Below, one piece after another: positions 24,757 to 34,073 of a stretch of DNA of 64,000 nt. Positions within the stretch are counted from its first letter, which is position 1. Each line of letters begins with the position of its first letter. Source of the stretch: an uncultured Dorea sp. (GTDB lineage: Bacteria > Bacillota > Clostridia > Lachnospirales > Lachnospiraceae); NCBI GenBank assembly GCA_910584615.1, contig CAJUAM010000012.1, positions 1-64,000 on the forward strand, in the 5' to 3' direction. The notes under the pieces are model-generated. The model made no database searches and was not told the DNA's origin. It saw nothing but the letters and a program-made list of their open reading frames with translations. The position numbers and the translations under genes were made by a program.

Positions 24757-26112
24757 ATGGTCAGGATGAAAGAAAAACGGGCTGGGCAGATGGATATGTT
24801 AAATGGCCCTTTGATAAGTAAAATCATATTGTTCGCCTTACCGCTGGCGGCCAGCAGTATCCTGCAGCAATTGTTCAATGCCGCTGATGTGGCGGTGGTG
24901 GGAAGGTTTGCGGGGAATCAGGCGTTGGCTGCGGTTGGCGGTAACAGCCCTGTCATAAATTTGCTGGTCAATCTGTTCGTTGGATTTTCAGTGGGAGCTA
25001 ATGTAGTGATCGCAAGATACATCGGAGAAGGAAAGTCTGAAAAGATCAAAAAGACAGTACATACAGTGATTACGATGGCGCTTATCTGCGGTGCGATCCT
25101 GGCAGTTTTAGGGTATGTTGTGGCAGGACCGATCTTACAGCTTATGAATACTCCTAAGGAGGTCCTTCCTCTGGCAACAGTATATCTTAAGATTTATTTT
25201 GGGGGTATGCCCTTTTTCATGTTATATAACTTTGGCTCTGCGATATTAAGAAGTGTCGGGGATACAAAGAAGCCTTTATATTGTCTGATCATATCCGGAG
25301 TTATCAATGTGGGTCTTAACCTTCTCCTTGTTATTGTTTTTAAGCTGGGGGTTGTAGGAGTAGCGATCGCGACAGTGACAGCTAACGGGGTCAGTGCAGG
25401 TATGATCATTCTTTTTCTGGCAAACAATAAGGGGGCGCTCCGTCTGGATATAAAGAAACTGACGCTCAGTAAAGAAGAGGTAGTCAAGATCATAAAGATA
25501 GGCGCGCCGGCAGGTCTGCAGGGAATGGTGTTCTCGGTATCAAATGTATGCATACAGTCTGCTATCAACGGTTTTGGCACAGATGCAATTGCAGGATCTG
25601 CAGCTGCGCTGAATTATGAATATTTTACTTACTTTGTCACAAGCGCGTTTACCCAGGCTGCGGTTACTTTTACCAGTCAGAATTACGGGGCAAGGCAGTA
25701 TGAAAGATGCAGGAAAATTTTGCGTGTCAGTATTTTGCTGGGAGTGTGCGGGACGGGTGTCTTAAGCGCTGCATTTGTATTGGGGCGCAATTTTTTTCTG
25801 GGAATTTTCGCGGCGGACGCAGCGGCAGTAACCTTTGGCGCAGCCCGTATGCTGCATGTCCAGGTGTTTAGTTTTATGCCTCCTCTCTATGAAGTGACAG
25901 GCGCAAGCTTAAGGGGAATGGGATATTCCATGACTCCTGCCATATTGACGATGTTCGGTTCCTGCGCGGTAAGGATCATCTGGATCTATACAGTATTTGC
26001 GTGGAAGCCGACATTGGCGGTGTTATTCTGGGTATATCCGTTTTCATGGATGGTAACAATAATTATGGTAGCAGGAGGTTATTTTATAATTGGCAGGAAA
26101 GCGCTGTCATAA
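24757..26112 (+). CDS. MATE-family multidrug/organic-cation efflux pump
   Basis: A membrane exporter of the multidrug and toxic compound extrusion family, driven by Na+ or H+ gradients; twelve helices expected. Signatures: LINGPLISKIILFALPLAASSILQQLFNAADVAVVGRFAG near the N-terminus and the internal repeat (two related halves with GAPAGLQGMVFSVSNVCIQSAI). About 450 residues from the chosen ATG. The start is uncertain: ATG 24757 lies 13 bases after GGAGA, another ATG at 24766 has no good ribosome site. Substrate unknown. A palindrome ACTAATTTAGT precedes it. Confidence 0.88.
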   Translation: MVRMKEKRAGQMDMLNGPLISKIILFALPLAASSILQQLFNAADVAVVGRFAGNQALAAVGGNSPVINLLVNLFVGFSVGANVVIARYIGEGKSEKIKKTVHTVITMALICGAILAVLGYVVAGPILQLMNTPKEVLPLATVYLKIYFGGMPFFMLYNFGSAILRSVGDTKKPLYCLIISGVINVGLNLLLVIVFKLGVVGVAIATVTANGVSAGMIILFLANNKGALRLDIKKLTLSKEEVVKIIKIGAPAGLQGMVFSVSNVCIQSAINGFGTDAIAGSAAALNYEYFTYFVTSAFTQAAVTFTSQNYGARQYERCRKILRVSILLGVCGTGVLSAAFVLGRNFFLGIFAADAAAVTFGAARMLHVQVFSFMPPLYEVTGASLRGMGYSMTPAILTMFGSCAVRIIWIYTVFAWKPTLAVLFWVYPFSWMVTIIMVAGGYFIIGRKALS

Positions 26113-26137
26113 AAATATGTGATCAGGGAGTTTTAAA

Positions 26138-27664
26138 ATGGCACAGGGAGAGCGAAAATATATAGCTATTGATTTAAAATCATTTTATGCTTCTGTAGAA
26201 TGCGTAGAACGGGGGCTTGATCCTATGACTACGAATTTGGTTGTCGCCGATCTAAGCCGGACGGAGAAGACGATCTGTCTGGCGGTATCGCCGTCTTTAA
26301 AGGCATATGGGATTTCGGGACGCGCAAGGCTCTTTGAAGTAATACAGAAAGTAAAAGAAGTGAATGCTAAGAGACAAGTGATGGCGCCGGATGGTAAATT
26401 GTCTGGTTCTTCGTGGGATGATACTACACTTAAAGCTTTTCCTGAAAAAGCAGTTGATTATATTGTCGCGCCCCCGAGAATGGCATATTATATAAAATAC
26501 AGCACAAAGATCTATGAAATATACTTAAAATATGTTGCCCCGGAAGATTGTCATGTATATTCTATTGACGAGATCATGATGGATGTTACAGATTATCTGA
26601 ATACCTACCAGCTGTCGCCCCGCCAGCTGGCAGAAAAGATTATCCGGGATATCCATTCGTCTACGGGAATCACGGCTACGGCAGGTATCGGAACGAATCT
26701 TTATCTGTGTAAGGTCGCCATGGATATTGTGGCAAAGCATATACCGCCGGATAAAAACGGGGTGCGGATCGCATCGCTGAATGAAAAAAGCTATCGCCGG
26801 ATCTTGTGGGATCACCGTCCGATCACAGATTTCTGGCGTGTGGGAAAAGGATATGCAAGAAAACTTGCAGAACATGGGATATATACGATGGGGGATGTTG
26901 CAAGATGTTCTCTGGGAAAAACAAAAGATTATTATAATGAGGATTTGCTCTATAATCTGTTCGGTATTAACGCAGAGCTTTTGATCGATCACGCGTGGGG
27001 CTGGGAACCATGTACTATGGCAGATATCAAGGCGTATAAGCCAAGTACTAACAGTTTAGTATCCGGTCAGGTTCTGCACTGTCCTTACCCGGCTGATAAA
27101 GCAAAGATAGTTGTCAGGGAGATGGCGCAGATGATGTCGTTTGACCTGGTGGAAAAGAAGCTGGTGACAGATCAGATTGTACTGACAGTGGGATATGATA
27201 TGGAGAACATCTCAGGTTCAAGGATGAGGGATTATAAAGGCGAGATCACAACAGACCGCTATGGACGGAAGATACCAAAGCATGCTCATGGAACGGCAAA
27301 TATCGGGGAGAAGACTTCTTCTTCCAAATCAATCGTTGATACAACGTTACAGTTGTATGACAGAATCATCAATAAGAATTTCTTAGTCAGAAGGATATCC
27401 CTTTGCGCAAATCATGTGATGGATGAGAATATAATAAAGAAAGAACCTGTTTTTGAGCAGCTTGATCTATTTACGGATTATACCGCGTTAATGGAAGAAC
27501 AGAAGGAAAAAGAAGCAAAGCAGCAGAAAGAGAGAAAACTGCAGGAGGCGATGCTGGATATCAAAAGGCGCTATGGTAAAAATGCCGTCCTTAAAGGAAC
27601 GAATCTGGTGGAGGGGGCTACGGCTGTGGAGCGGAATGATCAGATTGGTGGGCATAAAGCATAG
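26138..27664 (+). CDS. Y-family DNA polymerase (UmuC/YqjW-like)
   Basis: A translesion DNA polymerase of 508 residues. Catalytic signatures: first Asp in IAIDLKSFYASVECVERG (residue 11), the acidic pair in VYSIDEIMMDVTDY (near 143), steric-gate region, and the helix-hairpin-helix RKLAEHGIYTMGDVA. The C-terminal little-finger domain is present. The overall form resembles the UvrX/YqjW group of Firmicutes, which often sits beside YolD-like genes, as here. ATG 26138 has GGGAGTTTTAAA upstream. No LexA-type box is evident to me. Confidence 0.92.
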   Translation: MAQGERKYIAIDLKSFYASVECVERGLDPMTTNLVVADLSRTEKTICLAVSPSLKAYGISGRARLFEVIQKVKEVNAKRQVMAPDGKLSGSSWDDTTLKAFPEKAVDYIVAPPRMAYYIKYSTKIYEIYLKYVAPEDCHVYSIDEIMMDVTDYLNTYQLSPRQLAEKIIRDIHSSTGITATAGIGTNLYLCKVAMDIVAKHIPPDKNGVRIASLNEKSYRRILWDHRPITDFWRVGKGYARKLAEHGIYTMGDVARCSLGKTKDYYNEDLLYNLFGINAELLIDHAWGWEPCTMADIKAYKPSTNSLVSGQVLHCPYPADKAKIVVREMAQMMSFDLVEKKLVTDQIVLTVGYDMENISGSRMRDYKGEITTDRYGRKIPKHAHGTANIGEKTSSSKSIVDTTLQLYDRIINKNFLVRRISLCANHVMDENIIKKEPVFEQLDLFTDYTALMEEQKEKEAKQQKERKLQEAMLDIKRRYGKNAVLKGTNLVEGATAVERNDQIGGHKA

Positions 27665-27687
27665 GATTAAGGAAAGAGAGGAAGACG

Positions 27688-28110
27688 ATGTTGGCTTTTG
27701 ACCATGACAGCAGGCACAGATATAATGATATTATCGACCATTTCCACCATGTTTCTAAGAATCATCCCCCCATGCCGACAGCCGACAGGGCAGCACAGTT
27801 CGCGCCCTTTGCCGCATTGACAGGACATGGTACGGCGGTGATGGAAACCGCCCGGCTGACACAGGAAAGAGTGGAGCTGGATGAAGACTGCAAGGCTGAG
27901 ATCAACAGGCAGCTGCAGCAGCTAAAGGAACTGGAAGACGACGAACCGGCTGTAGCTGTTACTTATTTTGTAAAAGATAAGAGAAAATCAGGCGGAGCAT
28001 ATGTAACTGTGGCCGGGCGCGTAAAAAAGATAGATGAGTATAAGAGACATATGCTCCTGACGGATAGTACAAAGATTCCTATTGATGAGATCATAGAGAT
28101 AGAAAGTTAA
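27688..28110 (+). CDS. YolD-like protein
   Basis: A 140-residue protein of the YolD-like family, often paired with UvrX/YqjW-type polymerases; its molecular role is unknown. Family signature: PPMPTADRAAQFAPFAALTGHGTAV near residue 30 and a C-terminal beta-rich part (KDKRKSGGAYVTVAGRVKKIDEYKRHMLLTD). ATG 27688 has AAAGAGAGGAAGACG upstream and follows the polymerase by 23 bases. Its end overlaps the convergent MATE gene by four bases. Confidence 0.88.
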   Translation: MLAFDHDSRHRYNDIIDHFHHVSKNHPPMPTADRAAQFAPFAALTGHGTAVMETARLTQERVELDEDCKAEINRQLQQLKELEDDEPAVAVTYFVKDKRKSGGAYVTVAGRVKKIDEYKRHMLLTDSTKIPIDEIIEIES

Positions 28111-29492
28111 GATACCGTGCCGGGATTTTTTGTCTTTGCCCACTTTGCGTTCAGTTTCTTTTTTCTGTAAAAATAGTACGGGATCAAAAGCAGTGCCGTG
28201 GCTGCCCAGGCAATGGGGTAGCTTACAAGGATAGTAAACAGTTCTTTCCGGATGGGAGTCACGAATAAGATCCATGGCAGTCTTACGAGACAGACGCCTC
28301 CAAGGGTGATGAGCGTCGGAATCATCACATCACCGATTCCCCGGAGCGCTCCGGTGAAGATCTCAACAAAGATAAATATGGCATAACTTGGTACGATATT
28401 TAACATCATATAAGTGCCGAGTCCGATCACTGTCTCATCGGACGTAAATAAGGAAAGCAGCGGGTGCGCAAGTACCAGGAGCGATATGAGGATAGTACCG
28501 CATAGCGCTAAGGACATGCAAAGGGACACTTTCACACTTTTATAAACCCGTTCAAGCTTGCCGGCACCGTAGTTTTGGCCTGCAAATGTAGTGATGGAGA
28601 TGCCGAAAGCTCCGCTTACTGCCCAGAATATGGAATCTACTTTTCCGAAAGCCGCCCATGCAGCGGCTGTATCTGTTCCAAACTGGTTAATAGAAGTCTG
28701 TATAATGATATTGGTAAGTCCGTACATGCAAGTCTGTATTCCTCCGGGGAGCCCGATACGGAGTTCTGAGATTAAAAGCGGGACATCGATCCGGATATCT
28801 TTTGGGACCAGGCGGATCATATCGTAGGAGGACATAAGAGCCCGGATGACCAGTATGGCACTGGCTGCCTGAGAGATGATAGTCGCAATGGCAGCGCCTT
28901 CAATCCCCATCTTAAAAAATACGACAAGGATAATGTCTAAGACAATGTTCAGGATGCAGCATACGATCAGATAGTAGAGCGGTCTTTTGGAGTCGCCTGC
29001 CGCCCGCATGATACCAGACCCCATATTGTAGATAAGTGTAGCTATGATGCCGAGAAAATAGATCCGAAGATATCCGATGGAATCATTCATGATATCCGCG
29101 GGAGTCTTCATGATGGATAAAAGGGCAGGTGTAGCTATGTATCCGATGATGGAGATAAAGATGCTTGCGGCAATGGAAAACGCTGCCGCTGTGTGAAGGG
29201 CCGTATGGAGCTTTTTTTCATTTTTCGCGCCGTAAAACTGTGAGATAATAACTGCGGCGCCGTTGGCAAGGCTTGTAAAGAACATTACCACCTGATAAGT
29301 CAGTACCGCGGCAGAACCGCCTACGCTTGCCAAGGCGGCTTTTCCCACAAAACGGCCTACAATAACAGCATCTACCGTGTTATATAGCTGCTGAAACAAA
29401 GTTCCCACGACGATTGGGAAAAAGAAAATAAGCAGCTGTCTTGAAATGACGCCTTCAGTGATCTTATTTTTTACAGTAGCCTCTGATGACAT
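28107..29492 (-). CDS. MATE-family efflux protein
   Basis: Second MATE exporter in the window, 461 residues and twelve helices. N-terminal LLIFFFPIVVGTLFQQLYNTVDAVIVGRFVGKAAL and the mid-protein repeat GLPGGIQTCMYGLTNIIIQTSIN are typical. It is oriented opposite to its neighbours. The ATG at 29492 is preceded by AAGGGGG on the minus strand. A possible promoter is CTGACT, 17 bp, TAAGAT on the minus strand, about 35-60 bases upstream. The substrate is unknown. Confidence 0.9.
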   Translation of the reverse strand: MSSEATVKNKITEGVISRQLLIFFFPIVVGTLFQQLYNTVDAVIVGRFVGKAALASVGGSAAVLTYQVVMFFTSLANGAAVIISQFYGAKNEKKLHTALHTAAAFSIAASIFISIIGYIATPALLSIMKTPADIMNDSIGYLRIYFLGIIATLIYNMGSGIMRAAGDSKRPLYYLIVCCILNIVLDIILVVFFKMGIEGAAIATIISQAASAILVIRALMSSYDMIRLVPKDIRIDVPLLISELRIGLPGGIQTCMYGLTNIIIQTSINQFGTDTAAAWAAFGKVDSIFWAVSGAFGISITTFAGQNYGAGKLERVYKSVKVSLCMSLALCGTILISLLVLAHPLLSLFTSDETVIGLGTYMMLNIVPSYAIFIFVEIFTGALRGIGDVMIPTLITLGGVCLVRLPWILFVTPIRKELFTILVSYPIAWAATALLLIPYYFYRKKKLNAKWAKTKNPGTVS

Positions 29493-29639
29493 GTTTAAAC
29501 CCCCTTAAATGTAAATAGATAAATCTTATCATAACTTGACAAAAAAGTCAGTAGAATTTTAAAAAAATATGTATTTACATGCAATCTGGTGTATAATAAA
29601 TACATAGTCAGACAATAGCGGCGGACAGGAGGGAAAAGG

Positions 29640-31160
29640 ATGTTAGAGAAGCTGGATTTAACGAAGGCATTGGGAAAAGAAGAATATAAGGATAAGATGG
29701 AAAAGCTTATGCCGGAGATCGGAAAGCTGCAGAGAGAATGCAAGGATCTGGGAATTCCGATCATGATCGCTTTTGAAGGGTATGATGCAGCAGGAAAGGG
29801 CGTACAGATCAGTGAGCTTATCAAAGCTCTTGATCCGAGAGGATTTGAAGTACATGCGGTGAAGACAGAGACGAAAGAAGAACGGATGCATCCGTTTTTA
29901 TGGAGATTCTGGACGAAGATGCCTGCAAACGGACGGATTGCTATCTATGACAGCAGCTGGTACCGAAAAGTGCTTATTGACCGTTTTGACAAGAAGACGA
30001 AGAAAAGCGAGCTGTCTAAAGCTTATGACTCTATCTGCGCGTTTGAGGAGCAGTTAACCTCAGACGGCATGGTGCTCATAAAGATATTCCTGACGATAGA
30101 TAAGAAAGAGCAGAGGAAGCGCTTTAAAAAACTTCTGGAATCAAAAGAGACTGCATGGCGGGTAGGACGGGATGATAAAAAGAGGAACAAAGAGTTTGAA
30201 AAATATCAGGCCATTAATGAGGAGATGCTTCTTAGGACAGACACGGAATACGCGCCCTGGAATATTGTGGAAGCTGTAGACAGGAGGTTTGCGACTGCAA
30301 AGATCTATTCTATCGTCGCGAGGATCCTTAATGAAAAGGTAAGGACTGTGAAGGCTCAGAAAGAAGCAGCTAAGGAGATGGCTGTAAAGATAGCGAAGGA
30401 ACCGGAAGCTAAGACCTCAGATAAGAGCGACAGGCGGATGGGAGAGTCTATTCTTTCAAGGGCAGACCTAAGTCTTTCTTATACAAAGGAAGAGTATAAA
30501 GAGCGTCTTAGTATACTGCAGAAGAAGATAGAGAAACTTCACGGAGAACTTTACCGCAGGAGGATTCCGGTAGTGCTTGGATTCGAAGGCTGGGATGCCG
30601 GAGGAAAGGGAGGAGCTATTAAGCGCCTGACTGAGAAGATGGATCCAAGAGGATATGTAGTTCATCCCACTGCTTCGCCGAACGATATTGAAAGACAGCA
30701 CCATTACTTGTGGAGGTTCTGGACGGATATGCCAAAAGCCGGACATGTAACGATCTTCGACAGGACGTGGTACGGCCGTGTCATGGTAGAGCGGATCGAA
30801 GGCTTTTGCTCAAGACAGGAGTGGCAGAGAGCCTATAAGGAGATCAACAGCATGGAACGTGATTTGTCGGATGCGGGAGCAATCGTTTTGAAGTTCTGGA
30901 TGCAGATTGACAAGGATGAGCAGGAGAGAAGATTTAAGGCGAGAGGGGAAAATCCGCAAAAGCAGTGGAAGATCACGGATGAGGACTGGCGGAACCGGGA
31001 AAAATGGGATCAATATGAGGAAGCAGTGAATGAAATGCTTATCCGCACTTCTACTCCTTACGCGCCTTGGATCGTAGTAGAAGGAAATAATAAATATTAT
31101 GCACGGATCAAGGTGCTTGAGACAGTAGTGGATGCAATTGAGGAACGTTTAAAAAATTAA
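29640..31160 (+). CDS. pap: Polyphosphate:AMP phosphotransferase (two PPK2 domains)
   Basis: Two PPK2 kinase domains in one 506-residue chain, the architecture of polyphosphate:AMP phosphotransferases. Each has a Walker A-like loop: EGYDAAGKG (near residue 41) and EGWDAGGKGG (near 320). The family motifs DSSWYRKV/DRTWYGRV and FWTKMP/FWTDMP occur once per half. The enzyme moves phosphate from polyphosphate to AMP, making ADP. ATG 29640 follows ACAGGAGGGAAAAGG. It is followed by dgt eight bases later, so both may be expressed together. Confidence 0.93.
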   Translation: MLEKLDLTKALGKEEYKDKMEKLMPEIGKLQRECKDLGIPIMIAFEGYDAAGKGVQISELIKALDPRGFEVHAVKTETKEERMHPFLWRFWTKMPANGRIAIYDSSWYRKVLIDRFDKKTKKSELSKAYDSICAFEEQLTSDGMVLIKIFLTIDKKEQRKRFKKLLESKETAWRVGRDDKKRNKEFEKYQAINEEMLLRTDTEYAPWNIVEAVDRRFATAKIYSIVARILNEKVRTVKAQKEAAKEMAVKIAKEPEAKTSDKSDRRMGESILSRADLSLSYTKEEYKERLSILQKKIEKLHGELYRRRIPVVLGFEGWDAGGKGGAIKRLTEKMDPRGYVVHPTASPNDIERQHHYLWRFWTDMPKAGHVTIFDRTWYGRVMVERIEGFCSRQEWQRAYKEINSMERDLSDAGAIVLKFWMQIDKDEQERRFKARGENPQKQWKITDEDWRNREKWDQYEEAVNEMLIRTSTPYAPWIVVEGNNKYYARIKVLETVVDAIEERLKN

Positions 31161-31177
31161 TATAAGGAATGATGGCG

Positions 31178-32185
31178 ATGACGATCAGAGAGCAGCTTGA
31201 GCAGCGGGAGATAGAGTATTTAAGTCCTTATGCGGCACTCAGTAAAGATACAAAAGGAAGAAAGGTTAAGGAATCCCAGTGCGATATCCGGCCGGTTTTT
31301 CAGCGGGACAGAGACCGGATACTGCACTGCAAGGCATTTCGGCGCTTAAAGCAGAAGACACAGGTTTTTCTGCTTCCTAATGGGGATCATTACCGAACGA
31401 GGCTCACCCATACATTAGAAGTATCCCAGAATGCGAGGACTATTGCCAAGGCGCTCCGGCTCAATGAGGACTTGACAGAGGCTATCGCTCTTGGGCATGA
31501 TCTTGGGCACACTCCTTTCGGCCATGCAGGGGAGCATGCTCTTGATGAAGTGAATCCTTTCGGATTCCGGCACAACATCCAGAGTGTACGTATCGTAGAA
31601 CGGTTAGAAAAGAACGGGGAGGGGCTGAATCTGACATGGGAAGTGGTGGATGGGATTTTAAACCACAAGTCCAGCGGAAGCCCCCGCACACTGGAAGGAC
31701 AGATTGTGCGGCTTTCTGACAAGATTGCTTATTTAAACCATGATATTGATGATGCGATCCGGGGAGGGATTCTTACAGAAACACAGATACCGGAAGAATT
31801 CCATCGGGTCTTAGGGGATACTACAAGGAAGCGTCTTAATACACTGATCCATGATGTGGTCACGAACAGCATGGGAAAAGCAGAGATTTCCATGTCAGAA
31901 GAAGTGGAAGGAGCGATGAAGGATTTAAGGGCGTTTATGTTTGAGCGTGTGTATCTGAATCCTGTTGCCAAGAGAGAAGAAAAAAAAGCGATTCACATGA
32001 TACAGAATTTGTACTGGTTTTATATGGAAAATCTGGATGAGATCCCGCGGGAATACCAGTCTATGCAGGGGGAATCCGGAGTGAACAAAGAACAGATGGT
32101 ATGCGATTATATTGCCGGAATGACAGATACATACGCAGTAAAAAAGTTTGAAGATTATTTTGTTCCAAAATCTTGGAAAATTTAA
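31178..32185 (+). CDS. dgt: Deoxyguanosinetriphosphate triphosphohydrolase-like HD protein
   Basis: An HD-domain dNTP triphosphohydrolase of 335 residues. The metal-binding HD motif is visible in RTRLTHTLEVSQNARTIAKAL (His) and IALGHDLGHTPFGHAGE (His-Asp). These enzymes split dGTP (and other dNTPs) to deoxynucleoside and triphosphate. The usual Firmicute dgt-dnaG-rpoD order follows. In-frame ATGs at 31169 and 31172 are too close to the AAGGA ribosome site (31164-31168), so ATG 31178 is preferred. Confidence 0.92.
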   Translation: MTIREQLEQREIEYLSPYAALSKDTKGRKVKESQCDIRPVFQRDRDRILHCKAFRRLKQKTQVFLLPNGDHYRTRLTHTLEVSQNARTIAKALRLNEDLTEAIALGHDLGHTPFGHAGEHALDEVNPFGFRHNIQSVRIVERLEKNGEGLNLTWEVVDGILNHKSSGSPRTLEGQIVRLSDKIAYLNHDIDDAIRGGILTETQIPEEFHRVLGDTTRKRLNTLIHDVVTNSMGKAEISMSEEVEGAMKDLRAFMFERVYLNPVAKREEKKAIHMIQNLYWFYMENLDEIPREYQSMQGESGVNKEQMVCDYIAGMTDTYAVKKFEDYFVPKSWKI

Positions 32186-32258
32186 AAGGAAATCAGGCAC
32201 TTTTGTCGAATATTATATATGAGGGCTATTTTGAGGCAGATCATAAAGGTGTTCATAT

Positions 32259-34034
32259 ATGTATTATTCAGATGAGATTATTGAAGAAGTAAGAATAAAA
32301 AATGATATTGTCGACGTAATTTCAGGTTACGTCAGGCTTCAAAAAAAGGGAAGTTCGTATTTTGGGTTATGTCCGTTCCATAATGAAAAATCCCCGTCTT
32401 TTTCGGTGAGCAGACAAAAGCAGATGTATTATTGCTTTGGCTGCGGAGCCGGAGGGAATGTATTTACGTTTTTGATGGAATATGAAAATTATACTTTTCA
32501 GGATGCGGTAAAGGCACTTGCCGACAAGGCGGGGGTAGAGCTTCCTGAGGCGGAGTATTCTAAGGAAGCGAGGGCGAGGGCGGATTTAAAAGCGACCCTT
32601 TTGGACATCAATAAGCTGGCGGCGAAATATTACTATGCGCAGTTAAGGCAGCCGCAGGGAGCTATAGGTCTTAAGTATCTGAAGGACAGGCAGCTTGGCG
32701 ATGATATGCTGAGAGCTTTCGGTCTTGGATATTCCAACAAATACAGTGATGATCTGTACAGATATTTAAAAGAAAAAGGTTATAAGGATGATATGCTTGC
32801 AAAAGCCGGACTTATAAGTTATGATGAGCGTCAGGGTGTTTACGATAAATTCTGGAACCGGGTGATGTTCCCGATCATGGATGTGAATAACCGGGTTGTT
32901 GGATTTGGAGGACGTGTCATGGGTGATGGGAAGCCCAAATATTTAAATTCTCCGGAAACGCCGGTGTTTGATAAAAGCCGGAACCTTTACGGACTGAATC
33001 GGGCAAGGAGGACAAAAAAATCTTATTTTCTGCTGTGTGAGGGATATATAGACGTTATCGCCCTCCATCAGGCGGGGTTTGATAATGCGGTTGCTTCCCT
33101 TGGTACAGCACTTACTCCCGGACATGCCTTGCTGATCAGGCGGTATGTGAATGAGGTATACCTTACATATGACAGTGACGACGCAGGAACAAGGGCAGCC
33201 TTAAGAGCTCTTCCTATTCTTAAGGAGGCAGGCATTACGGCAAGGATCATCCGTATGGAACCATATAAAGATCCGGATGAGTTTATTAAAAATCTGGGTG
33301 CAGAGGCCTTTGAGGAAAGGATAAAAAAGGCGCGCAATGGATTTCTTTACAGTCTTGAAGTGCTGCGAAGAGAGTATGATATGGACTCTCCGGAAGGAAA
33401 GACTGATTTTATGAGGGAAACAGCAAGGAGACTCGCTGAATTTACAGAAGAGATTGAGCGTAATAATTATATTGAGGCGGTTGCGAAAGAATATCTTGTA
33501 GGCTATGAAGAATTAAAGAGACTGGTTGTAAAGACGGCGGTGCAGACAGGTATGGCGGCGCCGGCGCGCAGACCTAAGTCTGGGAAAAGCAGGGATAAGG
33601 GGAAAGAAGACGGAATCCTCAAATCCCAAAAAATATTGCTTACATGGATGATTGAAGATGAAAACATCTTTAACCAGATCAGCAAGTATATTGTTCCGGA
33701 AGACTTTTCCGATGGGATATGCCGGATGGTTGCGGGATTTTTGTATGATCAGTATGAAAAGGGTGAAGTAAATCCGGCAAAGATCATGAATCATTTTACC
33801 GATGAGGAAGAGCACAGGGAAGTCGCGGGGCTGTTCCATACAAAGATAAAAGAGCTTTCAACACCTGCAGAGCGGGAAAAGGCGCTTAAAGAGACAGTCA
33901 TCCGGGTGAAGAATCACAGTATTGAGGAAGCTGGAAGGAACTGGAATGCAGCAGATATCGAAGGGATGCAAAGACTTATGAAAGCGAAAAGTGATTTGTT
34001 GAACCTGCAGAAACTGCATATTTCCGTTAATTAA
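32259..34034 (+). CDS. dnaG: DNA primase
   Basis: Primase makes RNA primers for replication. The 591-residue product starts with a CHC2 zinc finger (CPFHNEKSPSFSVSRQKQMYYCFGCG), followed by the polymerase core with a TOPRIM segment (CEGYIDVIALHQAGFDNAVAS and TYDSDDAG). The C-terminal part, after a basic linker (KSGKSRDKGKED), is the helicase-binding domain. ATG 32259 has AAAGGTG seven bases upstream. It belongs to the macromolecular-synthesis group with dgt and rpoD. Confidence 0.97.
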   Translation: MYYSDEIIEEVRIKNDIVDVISGYVRLQKKGSSYFGLCPFHNEKSPSFSVSRQKQMYYCFGCGAGGNVFTFLMEYENYTFQDAVKALADKAGVELPEAEYSKEARARADLKATLLDINKLAAKYYYAQLRQPQGAIGLKYLKDRQLGDDMLRAFGLGYSNKYSDDLYRYLKEKGYKDDMLAKAGLISYDERQGVYDKFWNRVMFPIMDVNNRVVGFGGRVMGDGKPKYLNSPETPVFDKSRNLYGLNRARRTKKSYFLLCEGYIDVIALHQAGFDNAVASLGTALTPGHALLIRRYVNEVYLTYDSDDAGTRAALRALPILKEAGITARIIRMEPYKDPDEFIKNLGAEAFEERIKKARNGFLYSLEVLRREYDMDSPEGKTDFMRETARRLAEFTEEIERNNYIEAVAKEYLVGYEELKRLVVKTAVQTGMAAPARRPKSGKSRDKGKEDGILKSQKILLTWMIEDENIFNQISKYIVPEDFSDGICRMVAGFLYDQYEKGEVNPAKIMNHFTDEEEHREVAGLFHTKIKELSTPAEREKALKETVIRVKNHSIEEAGRNWNAADIEGMQRLMKAKSDLLNLQKLHISVN

Positions 34035-34073
34035 GGATAAAATATAAGCAAGCTATGAGAGGATGGGTACTAC

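Noticed and set aside
26100..26140. LexA-type SOS box before the Y-family polymerase.
   Set aside because: No convincing inverted GAAC/GTTC element could be found in the 25-base gap or the end of the upstream gene.
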